A DNA stretch of 64,000 nucleotides from Bacteroidota bacterium (GTDB lineage Bacteria; Bacteroidota; Bacteroidia; Sphingobacteriales; Sphingobacteriaceae). Shown here one piece after another: positions 43,462-51,202 of the stretch (its first letter is position 1; each line of letters starts with the position of its first letter). Under the pieces are notes generated by a model, which was not told the origin of the DNA, did not search any database, and saw only the letters and a list, made by a program, of their open reading frames with translations. Made by a program: the position numbers and the translations under genes. The stretch is from assembly GCA_026224775.1 (NCBI GenBank), contig JAMFRP010000019.1, positions 310,001-374,000 of the forward strand, written 5' to 3'.

Positions 43462-45879
43462 ATGAGTATAAACAAAAAAAGCTATTTAGTAGTTGCCCTT
43501 GTATCATTGTTGCCATTTCTCACCCATGCGCAAAATACCCAATGGCGGGCGCAATGGATAACTGCATTTGATTGTAAAAATGCTGTCAACACTTGGTTGG
43601 ATTGTAATAAGGAGATAACTATAAAAAGAATACCTAAGCATGCCATAGCAAAAATAGCTACCGACAGCAAATATTGGTTATGGGTAAATGGCAAACAGGT
43701 TGTATTTGAAGGTGGCTTGAAAAGAGGGCCAAATCCATTGGATACGTATTATGACCAGGTTGATATTGCACCTTATCTCAAAATCGGCAGAAACACTGTT
43801 GCTGTATTGGTTTGGTATTTCGGTAAAGATGGATTCTCGCACAAAAGTAGCGATAGAGCAGGATTATTGTTTGATTGCCAAACACCATTCTTTTCCATTT
43901 TAAGTAATAAAACATGGAAATGCTCGGTAGAAAATGCTTATCAAACTGCAGGCGATCCCCAGCCGAATTACAGATTATCGGAATCGAATATTTTGTATGA
44001 TGCGCGTTTAGATTTAGGAAACTGGCGACTTGTTAATTACCTGTATAATACAATGCCGGATGCTGTAGAATTGGGCCCGGCAGGTTGCACTCCATGGAAT
44101 GAGCTTGTACTGCGCCCTATTCCGCTTTGGAAGGATTCCGGTATTAAAAGCTATGTTAATTTAAGGACGTCCTCCTCATCTACTGCTGATACCCTGATTG
44201 GTAGCCTGCCGTATAATGCACAAATTACTCCTTACCTGAAAATTGAAGCTTCAGCTGGGCAAAAAATTACAATTTGTACTGACAATTACCTGTTTTATAA
44301 CGGGGGCGAAGCAAACCTGAGGGGCGAATACATCACTAAAAAAGGTGTACAGGAATATGAAAACTTAGGCTGGTTAAATGGCCAAAAAGTTTATTATATT
44401 ATACAAAAAGGGGTAAAAGTTTTGCAGTTGGGTTACCGCGAAACTGGATATGATACTGAATTAGCCGGAAACTTTACAAGTTCTGATCCGTTCTTAAACA
44501 CTCTTTGGAAAAAAGCGCAACGTACTTTATATCTTACCATGCGTGATAGTTATATGGATTGCCCTGACCGTGAACGTGCACAGTGGACTGGCGATGCAGC
44601 TAATGAATCGGGTGAGGCTTTTTATGCTTTATCTACGTCAAGCAACTTACTTACCAGAAAATGGTTACACGAATTAATTGGCTGGCAAAAAGCCGATGGC
44701 AGTATATATGCACCAGTACCTTCCGGTTCCTGGACCCTCGAATTGCCCGATCAATCGGCTGCCAGTATTGGCTATTACGGATTATGGAATTACTACCTAA
44801 ATACAGGTGACAAACAAACATTAATTGATCTTTATGATGGTGCTAAACGATATATAGATAGATGGAAGCTCAATAATAAAGGCACTATCGTTCTTCCTAT
44901 GATGGTTTGGGGAGACTGGGGTGATAATCGTGATTTACTTGTTTTGCATAATTCCTGGTATTATTTAGCAATAAAAGGCTTGCAAAAAATGGCTGTTGAA
45001 TTAGGTAAAACAGATGATGCCAATAAATATGCCGGCATAATGACTTCTTTCAAAACCAGTTATAACCAACAATTTTGGAATGGGACTGCCTATCGTGATC
45101 CTGCCTATACTCAACAAACTGACGATCGTGCTCAGGCGCTTGCTGTAGTAAGCGGCTTGGCTGATAAAGATAAATACCCTGCTATACTAAAGGTTTTGCA
45201 AAATGAAGAACACGCCAGCCCATATATGGAAAAGTATGTTTTCGAGGCTATGTTTATTATGGGTTACGAAAAAGAAGCCTTAAAAAGATTTGAAAAGCGC
45301 TTTAATAAAATGGTAAATAATAAGCAATTTACCACATTGTTTGAAGGGTGGGGAATAGGTAAAGAAGGTTTTGGAGGCGGAACCGTTGACCATGCCTGGA
45401 GCGGTGGGGGCCTTACAGTACTGTCTCAATATTTATGCGGTATCGCGCCAGTTGAACCAGGTTATAAAACATTTCATGTACTGCCGCAACCGGGTAACGT
45501 CCAGTATGCTTCGGCCGAAATTGCTTCGGCATCTGGGGGAATTAAAACCAGCTTTACTGATAACTCCAAAGAATTTATTTTAACTGTTAGCGTACCGACT
45601 GGGACCCACGCTATCATCGGTTTGCCAGACAAGCATTACCAACAAATCACCCTGAATGGCACAATCATTTGGGCAAATGGCAAATACATAAGTAACAAAA
45701 TGGCAGCACTGTATCCAGATTCTGTAGCTAATCGTTTTGAATATAAAATTGCTGAAGGACATTGGATATTGGCTGGTAAATTAAATACCCAAACCATACC
45801 TGTAGATAGCATAGGTAACGTACGCAGCATAAGCCAGAAGGCAAACCTAACAGACCACAACGCTAACATTCCCCAATAA
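43462..45879 (+). CDS. GH78 alpha-L-rhamnosidase (2)
   Basis: A secreted 805-residue GH78-family enzyme (signal peptide ending LTHAQ). N-terminal beta domains contain IATDSKYWLWVNGKQVVFEGG and the linker to the catalytic domain; the (alpha/alpha)6 barrel has the canonical YMDCPDRERAQWTGDAANES (Asp366, Glu371), GSWTLELPDQSA, MVWGDWGDN and WGIGKEGFGGGTVDHAWSGG, followed by the C-terminal beta-sandwich with EPGYKTFHVLPQPG. It is expected to release alpha-L-rhamnose. It is 3 bases upstream of the GH31 gene, so both are translated from one mRNA under operator-like site G. Confidence 0.87.
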   Translation: MSINKKSYLVVALVSLLPFLTHAQNTQWRAQWITAFDCKNAVNTWLDCNKEITIKRIPKHAIAKIATDSKYWLWVNGKQVVFEGGLKRGPNPLDTYYDQVDIAPYLKIGRNTVAVLVWYFGKDGFSHKSSDRAGLLFDCQTPFFSILSNKTWKCSVENAYQTAGDPQPNYRLSESNILYDARLDLGNWRLVNYLYNTMPDAVELGPAGCTPWNELVLRPIPLWKDSGIKSYVNLRTSSSSTADTLIGSLPYNAQITPYLKIEASAGQKITICTDNYLFYNGGEANLRGEYITKKGVQEYENLGWLNGQKVYYIIQKGVKVLQLGYRETGYDTELAGNFTSSDPFLNTLWKKAQRTLYLTMRDSYMDCPDRERAQWTGDAANESGEAFYALSTSSNLLTRKWLHELIGWQKADGSIYAPVPSGSWTLELPDQSAASIGYYGLWNYYLNTGDKQTLIDLYDGAKRYIDRWKLNNKGTIVLPMMVWGDWGDNRDLLVLHNSWYYLAIKGLQKMAVELGKTDDANKYAGIMTSFKTSYNQQFWNGTAYRDPAYTQQTDDRAQALAVVSGLADKDKYPAILKVLQNEEHASPYMEKYVFEAMFIMGYEKEALKRFEKRFNKMVNNKQFTTLFEGWGIGKEGFGGGTVDHAWSGGGLTVLSQYLCGIAPVEPGYKTFHVLPQPGNVQYASAEIASASGGIKTSFTDNSKEFILTVSVPTGTHAIIGLPDKHYQQITLNGTIIWANGKYISNKMAALYPDSVANRFEYKIAEGHWILAGKLNTQTIPVDSIGNVRSISQKANLTDHNANIPQ

Positions 45880-45882
45880 AAA

Positions 45883-48063
45883 ATGAAAACTAAAAAAAGA
45901 CAACTGATTTTATTACTGATCACTTTTTTGCAGTCGACTGCAATTTTTACCGCAAATGCACAAATAATTAGAATTTCAAATGGAATACTGGTCAAAGCTG
46001 GGGGGGAGCAAGTAGGATTGTTGGTTGCTAAAGATGCAGTATTTTGCTTAAGCTTAAACGACTCAATAGCACCATCTGCAATTAAAAGTGTTTTTATTGA
46101 CGAGAACAATAAAGGTAGTATGCCCTATACAGTGATTTCTGCACATCCTTCTTACGGGATTAAAACATCGTACGGAAAATTAATGATTAATACTGACACT
46201 AAAGTGTGGTCTTTATACGATGCAGCCGGCCGGGAGCTTATTAAGAACGGAACTTATTCATCTACTGGCACATCGATAGAGATTACTTATGCCGCCGAAG
46301 GTCTGCTCTATGGCTCCGGAAACAGATCGTCAAAAGAGCTTGAAAAAGATAAAGCTAATTCTTCAGCGAGCAATGGCGTTGCCGACATTCCCTATTTTTG
46401 GAATAACGCGGGTTATAGCGCGTTTGGCGTTTCCGGAGATGACAATAACCCGGCAACCTGGAACCGGGACAAAGACAAACCTGCCTTAACCTGGAAATTT
46501 GCCGGAAAGGCTGCAAATTTATATCTATGGCCCGCTAAAACTATGTATGATGGTGCAAGGGGATATGTAAAGCTTACCGGCAGGCCGAAGCTGCCGCCAA
46601 GATGGGCATTTGGTTACCTGCAAAGTCAATGGGGCTGGCAAGACAGCGCCTATATAGCCAATGTTTTAACCAAATTCCGTACACATAAATTGCCGGTAGA
46701 TGCTTTTATTTTCGATTTTGAATGGTACACCACTACGCCCGATTATTCAGTTAAAAAGGAAGGCAAGGTGGGATTTAGCGATTTTTCGTTCAACCCCCAA
46801 TTATTCCCTTATCCGGCCAAACAAATAGCTGAAATGAAAAGCCATGGCCTTAAATTTATTGGCATCCGCAAGCCGAGGTTGGGTAATGCCGCAGCTCTGG
46901 ATACAATAAGGAAAAATGGCTGGCTTATTAGCCCCAATATGGATAGCCGTGATTTAAACTTTAGCAACGCCAAACTACGAAAATGGTTTGAAGAAAAAAC
47001 CAGGCCGTTGCTTAATGCAGGTGTTGATGCCTGGTGGGATGACGAAGGCGAATCATATTATACCTGTTATTATTGGTGGAATACCGCGCAGCGTGACTTG
47101 CTGGCATCTGCCCGGCCGAATTATCGCCATTTTACCTTAAACCGTGCATTCAGCCCCGGTGATCAGCGATTTGGCTATTGCACCTGGAGTGGCGATATTC
47201 CTTCAACCTGGTCGTCTTTGGCTAGCGTGCCCATGGACCTGCTTAATTTCAGCCTTGCAGGAATGTACTACGGATCTTGCGATATCGGTGGTTTCCAGGG
47301 GACGCCAACCAAAGAAATGTTAGTCCGCTGGTTCCAGGCAGGTGTGTTTCTACCGATTATGCGCTCTCACTCCAACATTGGTACAACGGCTCGTTTCCCT
47401 TTTCTTTGGGGCAACGATGGCGAAGCTGCTATGCGCAAAGCACTCAACCTTCGCTATCAATTGCTTCCTTATATTTATAGTTTGGGGCATGAGGCCTATA
47501 ACACCGGCGCACCTATTATGAGGCCGCTGGTGATGGAATTTCCGGCAGACACAACCGTTGCCAACATAACGGACGAATGGTTGGTAGGTAAGGGGCTATT
47601 GGCTGCCCCTGTATTGAACGAAGGCGGCAAGCGAAAAATCTACTTCCCCAATGACACCTGGTATAACTACTATACTAACGATGTGATTAGAGGCCCAAAA
47701 ACTATTTCAGTTGATAAAGCGCTTGATGAAATACCGGTATATGTTCGTGCAGGTACCATTCTCCCTGTTGGCCCTGTTATTCAATATTCAGAACAAACTT
47801 CCGGTATCCCGCTTGAGATCCGTATCTATCCTGGGAAAAGTGGCAGTTTTAAAATGGTTGAGGATGATGGGATATCGTACAATTACACCAAAGGTGATGC
47901 GAGAACAACAACCTATTATTGGAACGATAAAACCAAAGCATTGACCTGGAAGGTAACCGGCTCTTATTCCGGAAAAAACATATATAAAACAATTAAAGCA
48001 GTTTTAGGCAAGAAAGAAAAGAGTGCGTTTATCGGTAAAACAGGAAGCTTGGTTTTTAAGTAA
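45883..48063 (+). CDS. GH31 alpha-glycosidase
   Basis: A secreted 726-residue GH31 enzyme (signal peptide ending TANAQ). After an N-terminal galactose-mutarotase-like beta domain (about 25-230, YGSGNRSSKEL), the TIM barrel begins at PPRWAFGYLQSQWGW. It contains DAFIFDFEWYTT, the nucleophile region AGVDAWWDDEGES (Asp386/Asp387) and the acid/base YCTWSGDIPSTW (Asp438), then RWFQAGVFLPIMRSHS and a C-terminal beta domain. The family includes alpha-glucosidases, alpha-xylosidases, alpha-galactosidases and sulfoquinovosidases; the WWDDEGES nucleophile loop is not the standard WLDMNE, so the substrate is uncertain. It overlaps nothing but is only 3 bases after GH78 (2). It ends the LacI-regulated block. 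Confidence 0.87.
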   Translation: MKTKKRQLILLLITFLQSTAIFTANAQIIRISNGILVKAGGEQVGLLVAKDAVFCLSLNDSIAPSAIKSVFIDENNKGSMPYTVISAHPSYGIKTSYGKLMINTDTKVWSLYDAAGRELIKNGTYSSTGTSIEITYAAEGLLYGSGNRSSKELEKDKANSSASNGVADIPYFWNNAGYSAFGVSGDDNNPATWNRDKDKPALTWKFAGKAANLYLWPAKTMYDGARGYVKLTGRPKLPPRWAFGYLQSQWGWQDSAYIANVLTKFRTHKLPVDAFIFDFEWYTTTPDYSVKKEGKVGFSDFSFNPQLFPYPAKQIAEMKSHGLKFIGIRKPRLGNAAALDTIRKNGWLISPNMDSRDLNFSNAKLRKWFEEKTRPLLNAGVDAWWDDEGESYYTCYYWWNTAQRDLLASARPNYRHFTLNRAFSPGDQRFGYCTWSGDIPSTWSSLASVPMDLLNFSLAGMYYGSCDIGGFQGTPTKEMLVRWFQAGVFLPIMRSHSNIGTTARFPFLWGNDGEAAMRKALNLRYQLLPYIYSLGHEAYNTGAPIMRPLVMEFPADTTVANITDEWLVGKGLLAAPVLNEGGKRKIYFPNDTWYNYYTNDVIRGPKTISVDKALDEIPVYVRAGTILPVGPVIQYSEQTSGIPLEIRIYPGKSGSFKMVEDDGISYNYTKGDARTTTYYWNDKTKALTWKVTGSYSGKNIYKTIKAVLGKKEKSAFIGKTGSLVFK

Positions 48064-48149
48064 TATCGTGTTTTGTTTTTTTATTGACTTATCCATATTC
48101 TAAAGTTTTGCCAATATTATTTTCATCTTATCTCTACACAAAATTCTAA

Positions 48150-48230
48150 TTGGCCGGAATCTGTCAAGGGTACATGAACAGCGTAGTTACACAATCCCGC
48201 TCTTAGCTACCCTTGATAGAATCCGGCCAA
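48150..48230. repeat. 81-base element with 23-base imperfect inverted repeats
   Basis: Arm 48150-48172 (starting TTGGCCGGAATC) and arm 48208-48230 (ending GAATCCGGCCAA) are complementary at 21 of 23 positions with a 35-base spacer. It lies between the convergent GH31 and FAD monooxygenase genes. It may be a bidirectional terminator or a small insertion such as a MITE or IS remnant. No clear target-site duplication is visible. Confidence 0.6.
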
Positions 48231-48258
48231 ATAATTGTAGTTTTTATTGTATCAGGAT

Positions 48259-49434
48259 TTAATAATCCTTTGGACTGATGGCGTTCGCCGCCTTCATAGG
48301 TAGCTCTATCATCATGTTCTTCCAGCGGGTATAAGGCAATATCTTCCAAATCTGTCGGCTCATCCAAAGCTTGAACCGGGTCTGTGGCACAAACCATTCT
48401 GCGTTTTCTGCTAGTTTCTGGCTGGCCGTCACCAGTGGGCGCATGGCTTGCTCATAACGGTTAAACGCCATTGTATGATTATCATTGGCTTCCTTTAATT
48501 CGCCTGCTAAAATATAAGCACCGATCACCGCCATACTGGTGCCCATACCCGACATCGGCGATGCGCAATGTGCGGCGTCACCTAGCAAAACCACCCGGCC
48601 CGAAGACCAGCGATCCATCCTGATCTGGCTCACAGAATCGAAATAGAAATCAGGCGCATTTTCTATGTAACCCAAAAGTTCAGGCACTTGCCATTGTTCG
48701 CCAGTGAAGCATTCCCTGATCATTTCTTTTTGCTGGCTGATATTCCGGTAATCATAACGGATTTGCGGGGAGGCGAAATAAAAGCTGGCCCTGGCTTCCG
48801 TATCTTCCTTCGCGCTAAACAAACCTACACGCTTACCTAATGTTCCGTAATACAGGCCTGCCATATCCTGTAGCTTCATGAAATTCGGTGTTGTGAAAAT
48901 GGCAAAGTAAATACCCAGATGGTGCATAAACTTCGCTTCATCGCCAAAGGCCAGTGTTCTTACGTTGGAGTGCAACCCGTCGGCACCCACTATCAGGTCA
49001 AAGCGTCGTACCGTTCCGCTGCTGAAAGTAACCTCTACACCAGCTGCGCCCTCAGCTATATGCACTATGCTATCATCAAATAGATATTCTGCATCCTCTT
49101 TGGTAGCCTCGTAAAATACATTTGCCAGATCGCCACGCATTATCTCCAGTTCGCCGCTTGTAAAACCGTCGGGCATACTGGCTATCTTTTTATTATTTTT
49201 ATTCACGATGGTGATCTTTCCAGCACGGGTCTCGAACTTTCTAATTTCATCCACAATGCCCATTTTCTCCAGTACTTGCATGGCCGCACCGCGGAAGTCA
49301 ATGGCATAACCACCCGGTCGGATGCCCGGTGCACGCTCCACGATGGTTACTTCAAATCCGTATCTGTTCAGCCAGAAAGCCAGTGCTGGTCCGGCGACAC
49401 TTGCTCCTGAAATCAGTATCTTTTTGTTATTCAT
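48259..49434 (-). CDS. FAD-dependent monooxygenase (TetX/PHBH-like)
   Basis: A cytoplasmic 391-residue flavoprotein of the aromatic-hydroxylase superfamily. Residues 1-35 form the Rossmann dinucleotide fold ILISGASVAGPALAFWLNRYG followed by VTIVERAPG; the FAD/NADPH motif is LIVGADGLHSNVR (about 155-170) and the ribityl/pyrophosphate motif is VVLLGDAAHCASPMSGMGTS (about 290-310). Length and motif order match TetX-like and p-hydroxybenzoate-hydroxylase-like enzymes that use NAD(P)H and oxygen to hydroxylate a small molecule; the substrate is unknown. It is in a block that looks more GC-rich than the PUL and shares no function with it. It is divergent from the PEP mutase family gene. Confidence 0.88.
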   Translation of the reverse strand: MNNKKILISGASVAGPALAFWLNRYGFEVTIVERAPGIRPGGYAIDFRGAAMQVLEKMGIVDEIRKFETRAGKITIVNKNNKKIASMPDGFTSGELEIMRGDLANVFYEATKEDAEYLFDDSIVHIAEGAAGVEVTFSSGTVRRFDLIVGADGLHSNVRTLAFGDEAKFMHHLGIYFAIFTTPNFMKLQDMAGLYYGTLGKRVGLFSAKEDTEARASFYFASPQIRYDYRNISQQKEMIRECFTGEQWQVPELLGYIENAPDFYFDSVSQIRMDRWSSGRVVLLGDAAHCASPMSGMGTSMAVIGAYILAGELKEANDNHTMAFNRYEQAMRPLVTASQKLAENAEWFVPQTRFKLWMSRQIWKILPYTRWKNMMIELPMKAANAISPKDY

Positions 49435-49530
49435 AGCGCCAAAATAGGAGCCAAGCGCTTAAATCTAATCCTCAATTCTGTTAACCGCGTAAAGAAATCG
49501 GTTAAAGCGGGATTATTGGCGGTAAAAATA

Positions 49531-49564
49531 TTTGATGTTTAAGATCTGTACCTATGTATCTTTG
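49531..49564 (+). promoter_or_regulatory. Bacteroidota-type promoter for the PEP mutase family gene
   Basis: TTTG at 49531-49534 is followed after 22 bases by TATCTTTG at 49557-49564, a full TAnnTTTG -7 box. The start codon lies 70 bases further on. Confidence 0.55.
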
Positions 49565-49633
49565 TGAACGTCTCTGCCTGGCCGGGACATTTGATATTGA
49601 AATAGATTGTATCGCTACCTTAAAAGATACCCA

Positions 49634-50485
49634 ATGACAGCCTTAACAAAAACAATACAGGAAAAAGCAACCGAATTTAAAGCGCTGCACCAGCGGCCTG
49701 GAATTTTCGTAGTACCCAATCCCTGGGATGCCGGTTCAGCAAGGGTGCTGGAAACAATGGGTTTTAAAGCCCTGGCTACCACCAGTGCAGGCTTGGCTTA
49801 CTCGCTAGGCAAACCCGATGGCCATGCCTCCATCACCCGGGAAGAAACCCTGCAAAATGCGCAAAGTATTGTTAACGCCATCAGCCTGCCGGTTTCCGCG
49901 GATCTGGAAAACGGCTATGGCGATAGCCCCGAAGCTTGCGCCGAAACCATTCGGCTGGCAGCAGTAACAGGCCTTTCCGGCGGTTCCATTGAAGATGCCA
50001 CTGGAAAACCAACTGACCCAATCTATTCCTTTGAATTGGCTGTGGAACGCGTCAAAGCCGCGGTAGCCGCCGCTAAAAGCCTACCGCATTCCTTTATCTT
50101 AACCGCTCGTGCCGAGAACCTGATCCATGGAAAAATAGATCTTAAAGACACCATTAAACGATTGGAAGCTTTCGCCGATGCGGGTGCTGATGTGCTATTT
50201 GCGCCAGGGTTGAAAAACAAAGAGGACATTGAGGCCGTGGTTAAAGCGGTTAGTCCAAAGTCAATCAATGTCATCATGGGGTTGGCGGGCGCTAACTTCT
50301 CACTGACAGAACTTGAAGACATGGGTGTCAAACGCGTGAGCGTCGGTTCTTCGCTGATCCGTGCCGCTTACGGTGCTTTTTTTCGTGCCATAGAAGAAAT
50401 TACCCAAAAGGGCACATTCGGCTATGCCGCCGAAGCCAAACCTTATAAAGATCTCAACGAATTGTTTGCTAAATCTAATCACTAA
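49634..50485 (+). CDS. Isocitrate lyase / PEP mutase superfamily enzyme
   Basis: A cytoplasmic 283-residue TIM-barrel enzyme. The ATG at 49634 is preferred; an in-frame TTG at 49607 would add nine residues. Motifs: FVVPNPWDAGSARVLE, ATTSAGLAYSLG, the metal-binding VSADLENGYGDSPE, GGSIEDATG, and ILTARAENLI. These place it in the PEP mutase/isocitrate lyase superfamily, whose members cleave or form C-C or C-P bonds of oxo-acids with magnesium. The KKCGH cysteine loop of true isocitrate lyase is absent, so it is not glyoxylate-cycle ICL; a methylisocitrate-lyase-like or 2,3-dimethylmalate-lyase-like activity is possible. The conserved unknown gene follows after 3 bases. Confidence 0.86.
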   Translation: MTALTKTIQEKATEFKALHQRPGIFVVPNPWDAGSARVLETMGFKALATTSAGLAYSLGKPDGHASITREETLQNAQSIVNAISLPVSADLENGYGDSPEACAETIRLAAVTGLSGGSIEDATGKPTDPIYSFELAVERVKAAVAAAKSLPHSFILTARAENLIHGKIDLKDTIKRLEAFADAGADVLFAPGLKNKEDIEAVVKAVSPKSINVIMGLAGANFSLTELEDMGVKRVSVGSSLIRAAYGAFFRAIEEITQKGTFGYAAEAKPYKDLNELFAKSNH

Positions 50486-50488
50486 ACC

Positions 50489-51100
50489 ATGCTGCAAAAC
50501 CGTGTTGACCCGCAAGGGAATATTATTACAACCAGTGCAAGAGGCGCCTGGATGGGTAACCGTGGACAGTTGCACGATCAGGGTAAAGCCATCAAAAGAC
50601 AATTCAAGCTCAAAGCATGGCTGATCTGCCTGCTGGAATTTAACGGACGGCACAGGCAGGTTATGGCCCCCGGTCGCTATACCGAGCTGTTTTTCATGGA
50701 CGAAGCTACTGCTTTCGCTGCCGGTCACCGGCCATGCTTTGAATGTCGCCGACAAGATTATAATCGGTTTAAGGCCGCCTGGCTCAAAGGCAACCCGGAA
50801 TATGGTTTCAATGAGAAAACCTCTTTTCAGGAAATTGACCAGCTATTGCATAAGGAAAGAATAGATCGGAATGGTAACAAGATCACTCATAAAGCCAATA
50901 TCAAAGACCTACCCGATGGCGCTTTTATCCTGATCGGTGATGAACCCCATCTGTTAGCTAACAACCTGATCTACCACTGGGCACCGGCGGGTTATGAAAG
51001 CGCGCTGCCGTTATCTGAAATTACCACTGTAACAGTGCTCACACCCAAATCCACCTTGAATGCCTTTCGTGCCGGTTATCGTCCGCAACTGGCCGTTTGA
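50489..51100 (+). CDS. Conserved protein of unknown function with CxxC motif
   Basis: A 203-residue soluble protein without signal peptide. It begins with ARGAWMGNRGQLHD, then WLICLLEFNGRHRQVMAPGRYTELFFMDEATAFAAGHRPCFECRRQDYNRF and FILIGDEPHLL. I recognise the pattern from hypothetical proteins of several bacterial phyla but know no function. The CFEC pair with nearby His and Arg residues could bind zinc, reminiscent of the metal-binding part of Ada-type proteins, though this is only suggestive. It starts 3 bases after the PEP mutase family gene and is surely co-transcribed with it. Confidence 0.7.
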   Translation: MLQNRVDPQGNIITTSARGAWMGNRGQLHDQGKAIKRQFKLKAWLICLLEFNGRHRQVMAPGRYTELFFMDEATAFAAGHRPCFECRRQDYNRFKAAWLKGNPEYGFNEKTSFQEIDQLLHKERIDRNGNKITHKANIKDLPDGAFILIGDEPHLLANNLIYHWAPAGYESALPLSEITTVTVLTPKSTLNAFRAGYRPQLAV

Positions 51101-51202
51101 ACAAATGCTATAAATTAGAGGAATGGACGAATCGTTTATCTTAGAAAATGCTGTGACCATGTGCACATCATTCACAAGGCAAGCGTTCTAATAGTATTAT
51201 AA

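Noticed and set aside
45636..46109. 157-residue open frame on the minus strand across the GH78/GH31 junction
   Set aside because: It is antisense to two strongly supported secreted enzymes, has no recognisable domain, and its composition is what the reverse of coding sequence gives.
50300..50755. 151-residue minus-strand open frame over the PEP mutase and unknown genes
   Set aside because: Shadow of two well-supported genes in a GC-richer area where reverse frames stay open by chance.
51123..51191. 22-codon open frame with an AGAGG sequence in front of its ATG
   Set aside because: Too short, no recognisable feature, and located in a short gap; no support beyond the possible ribosome-binding site.
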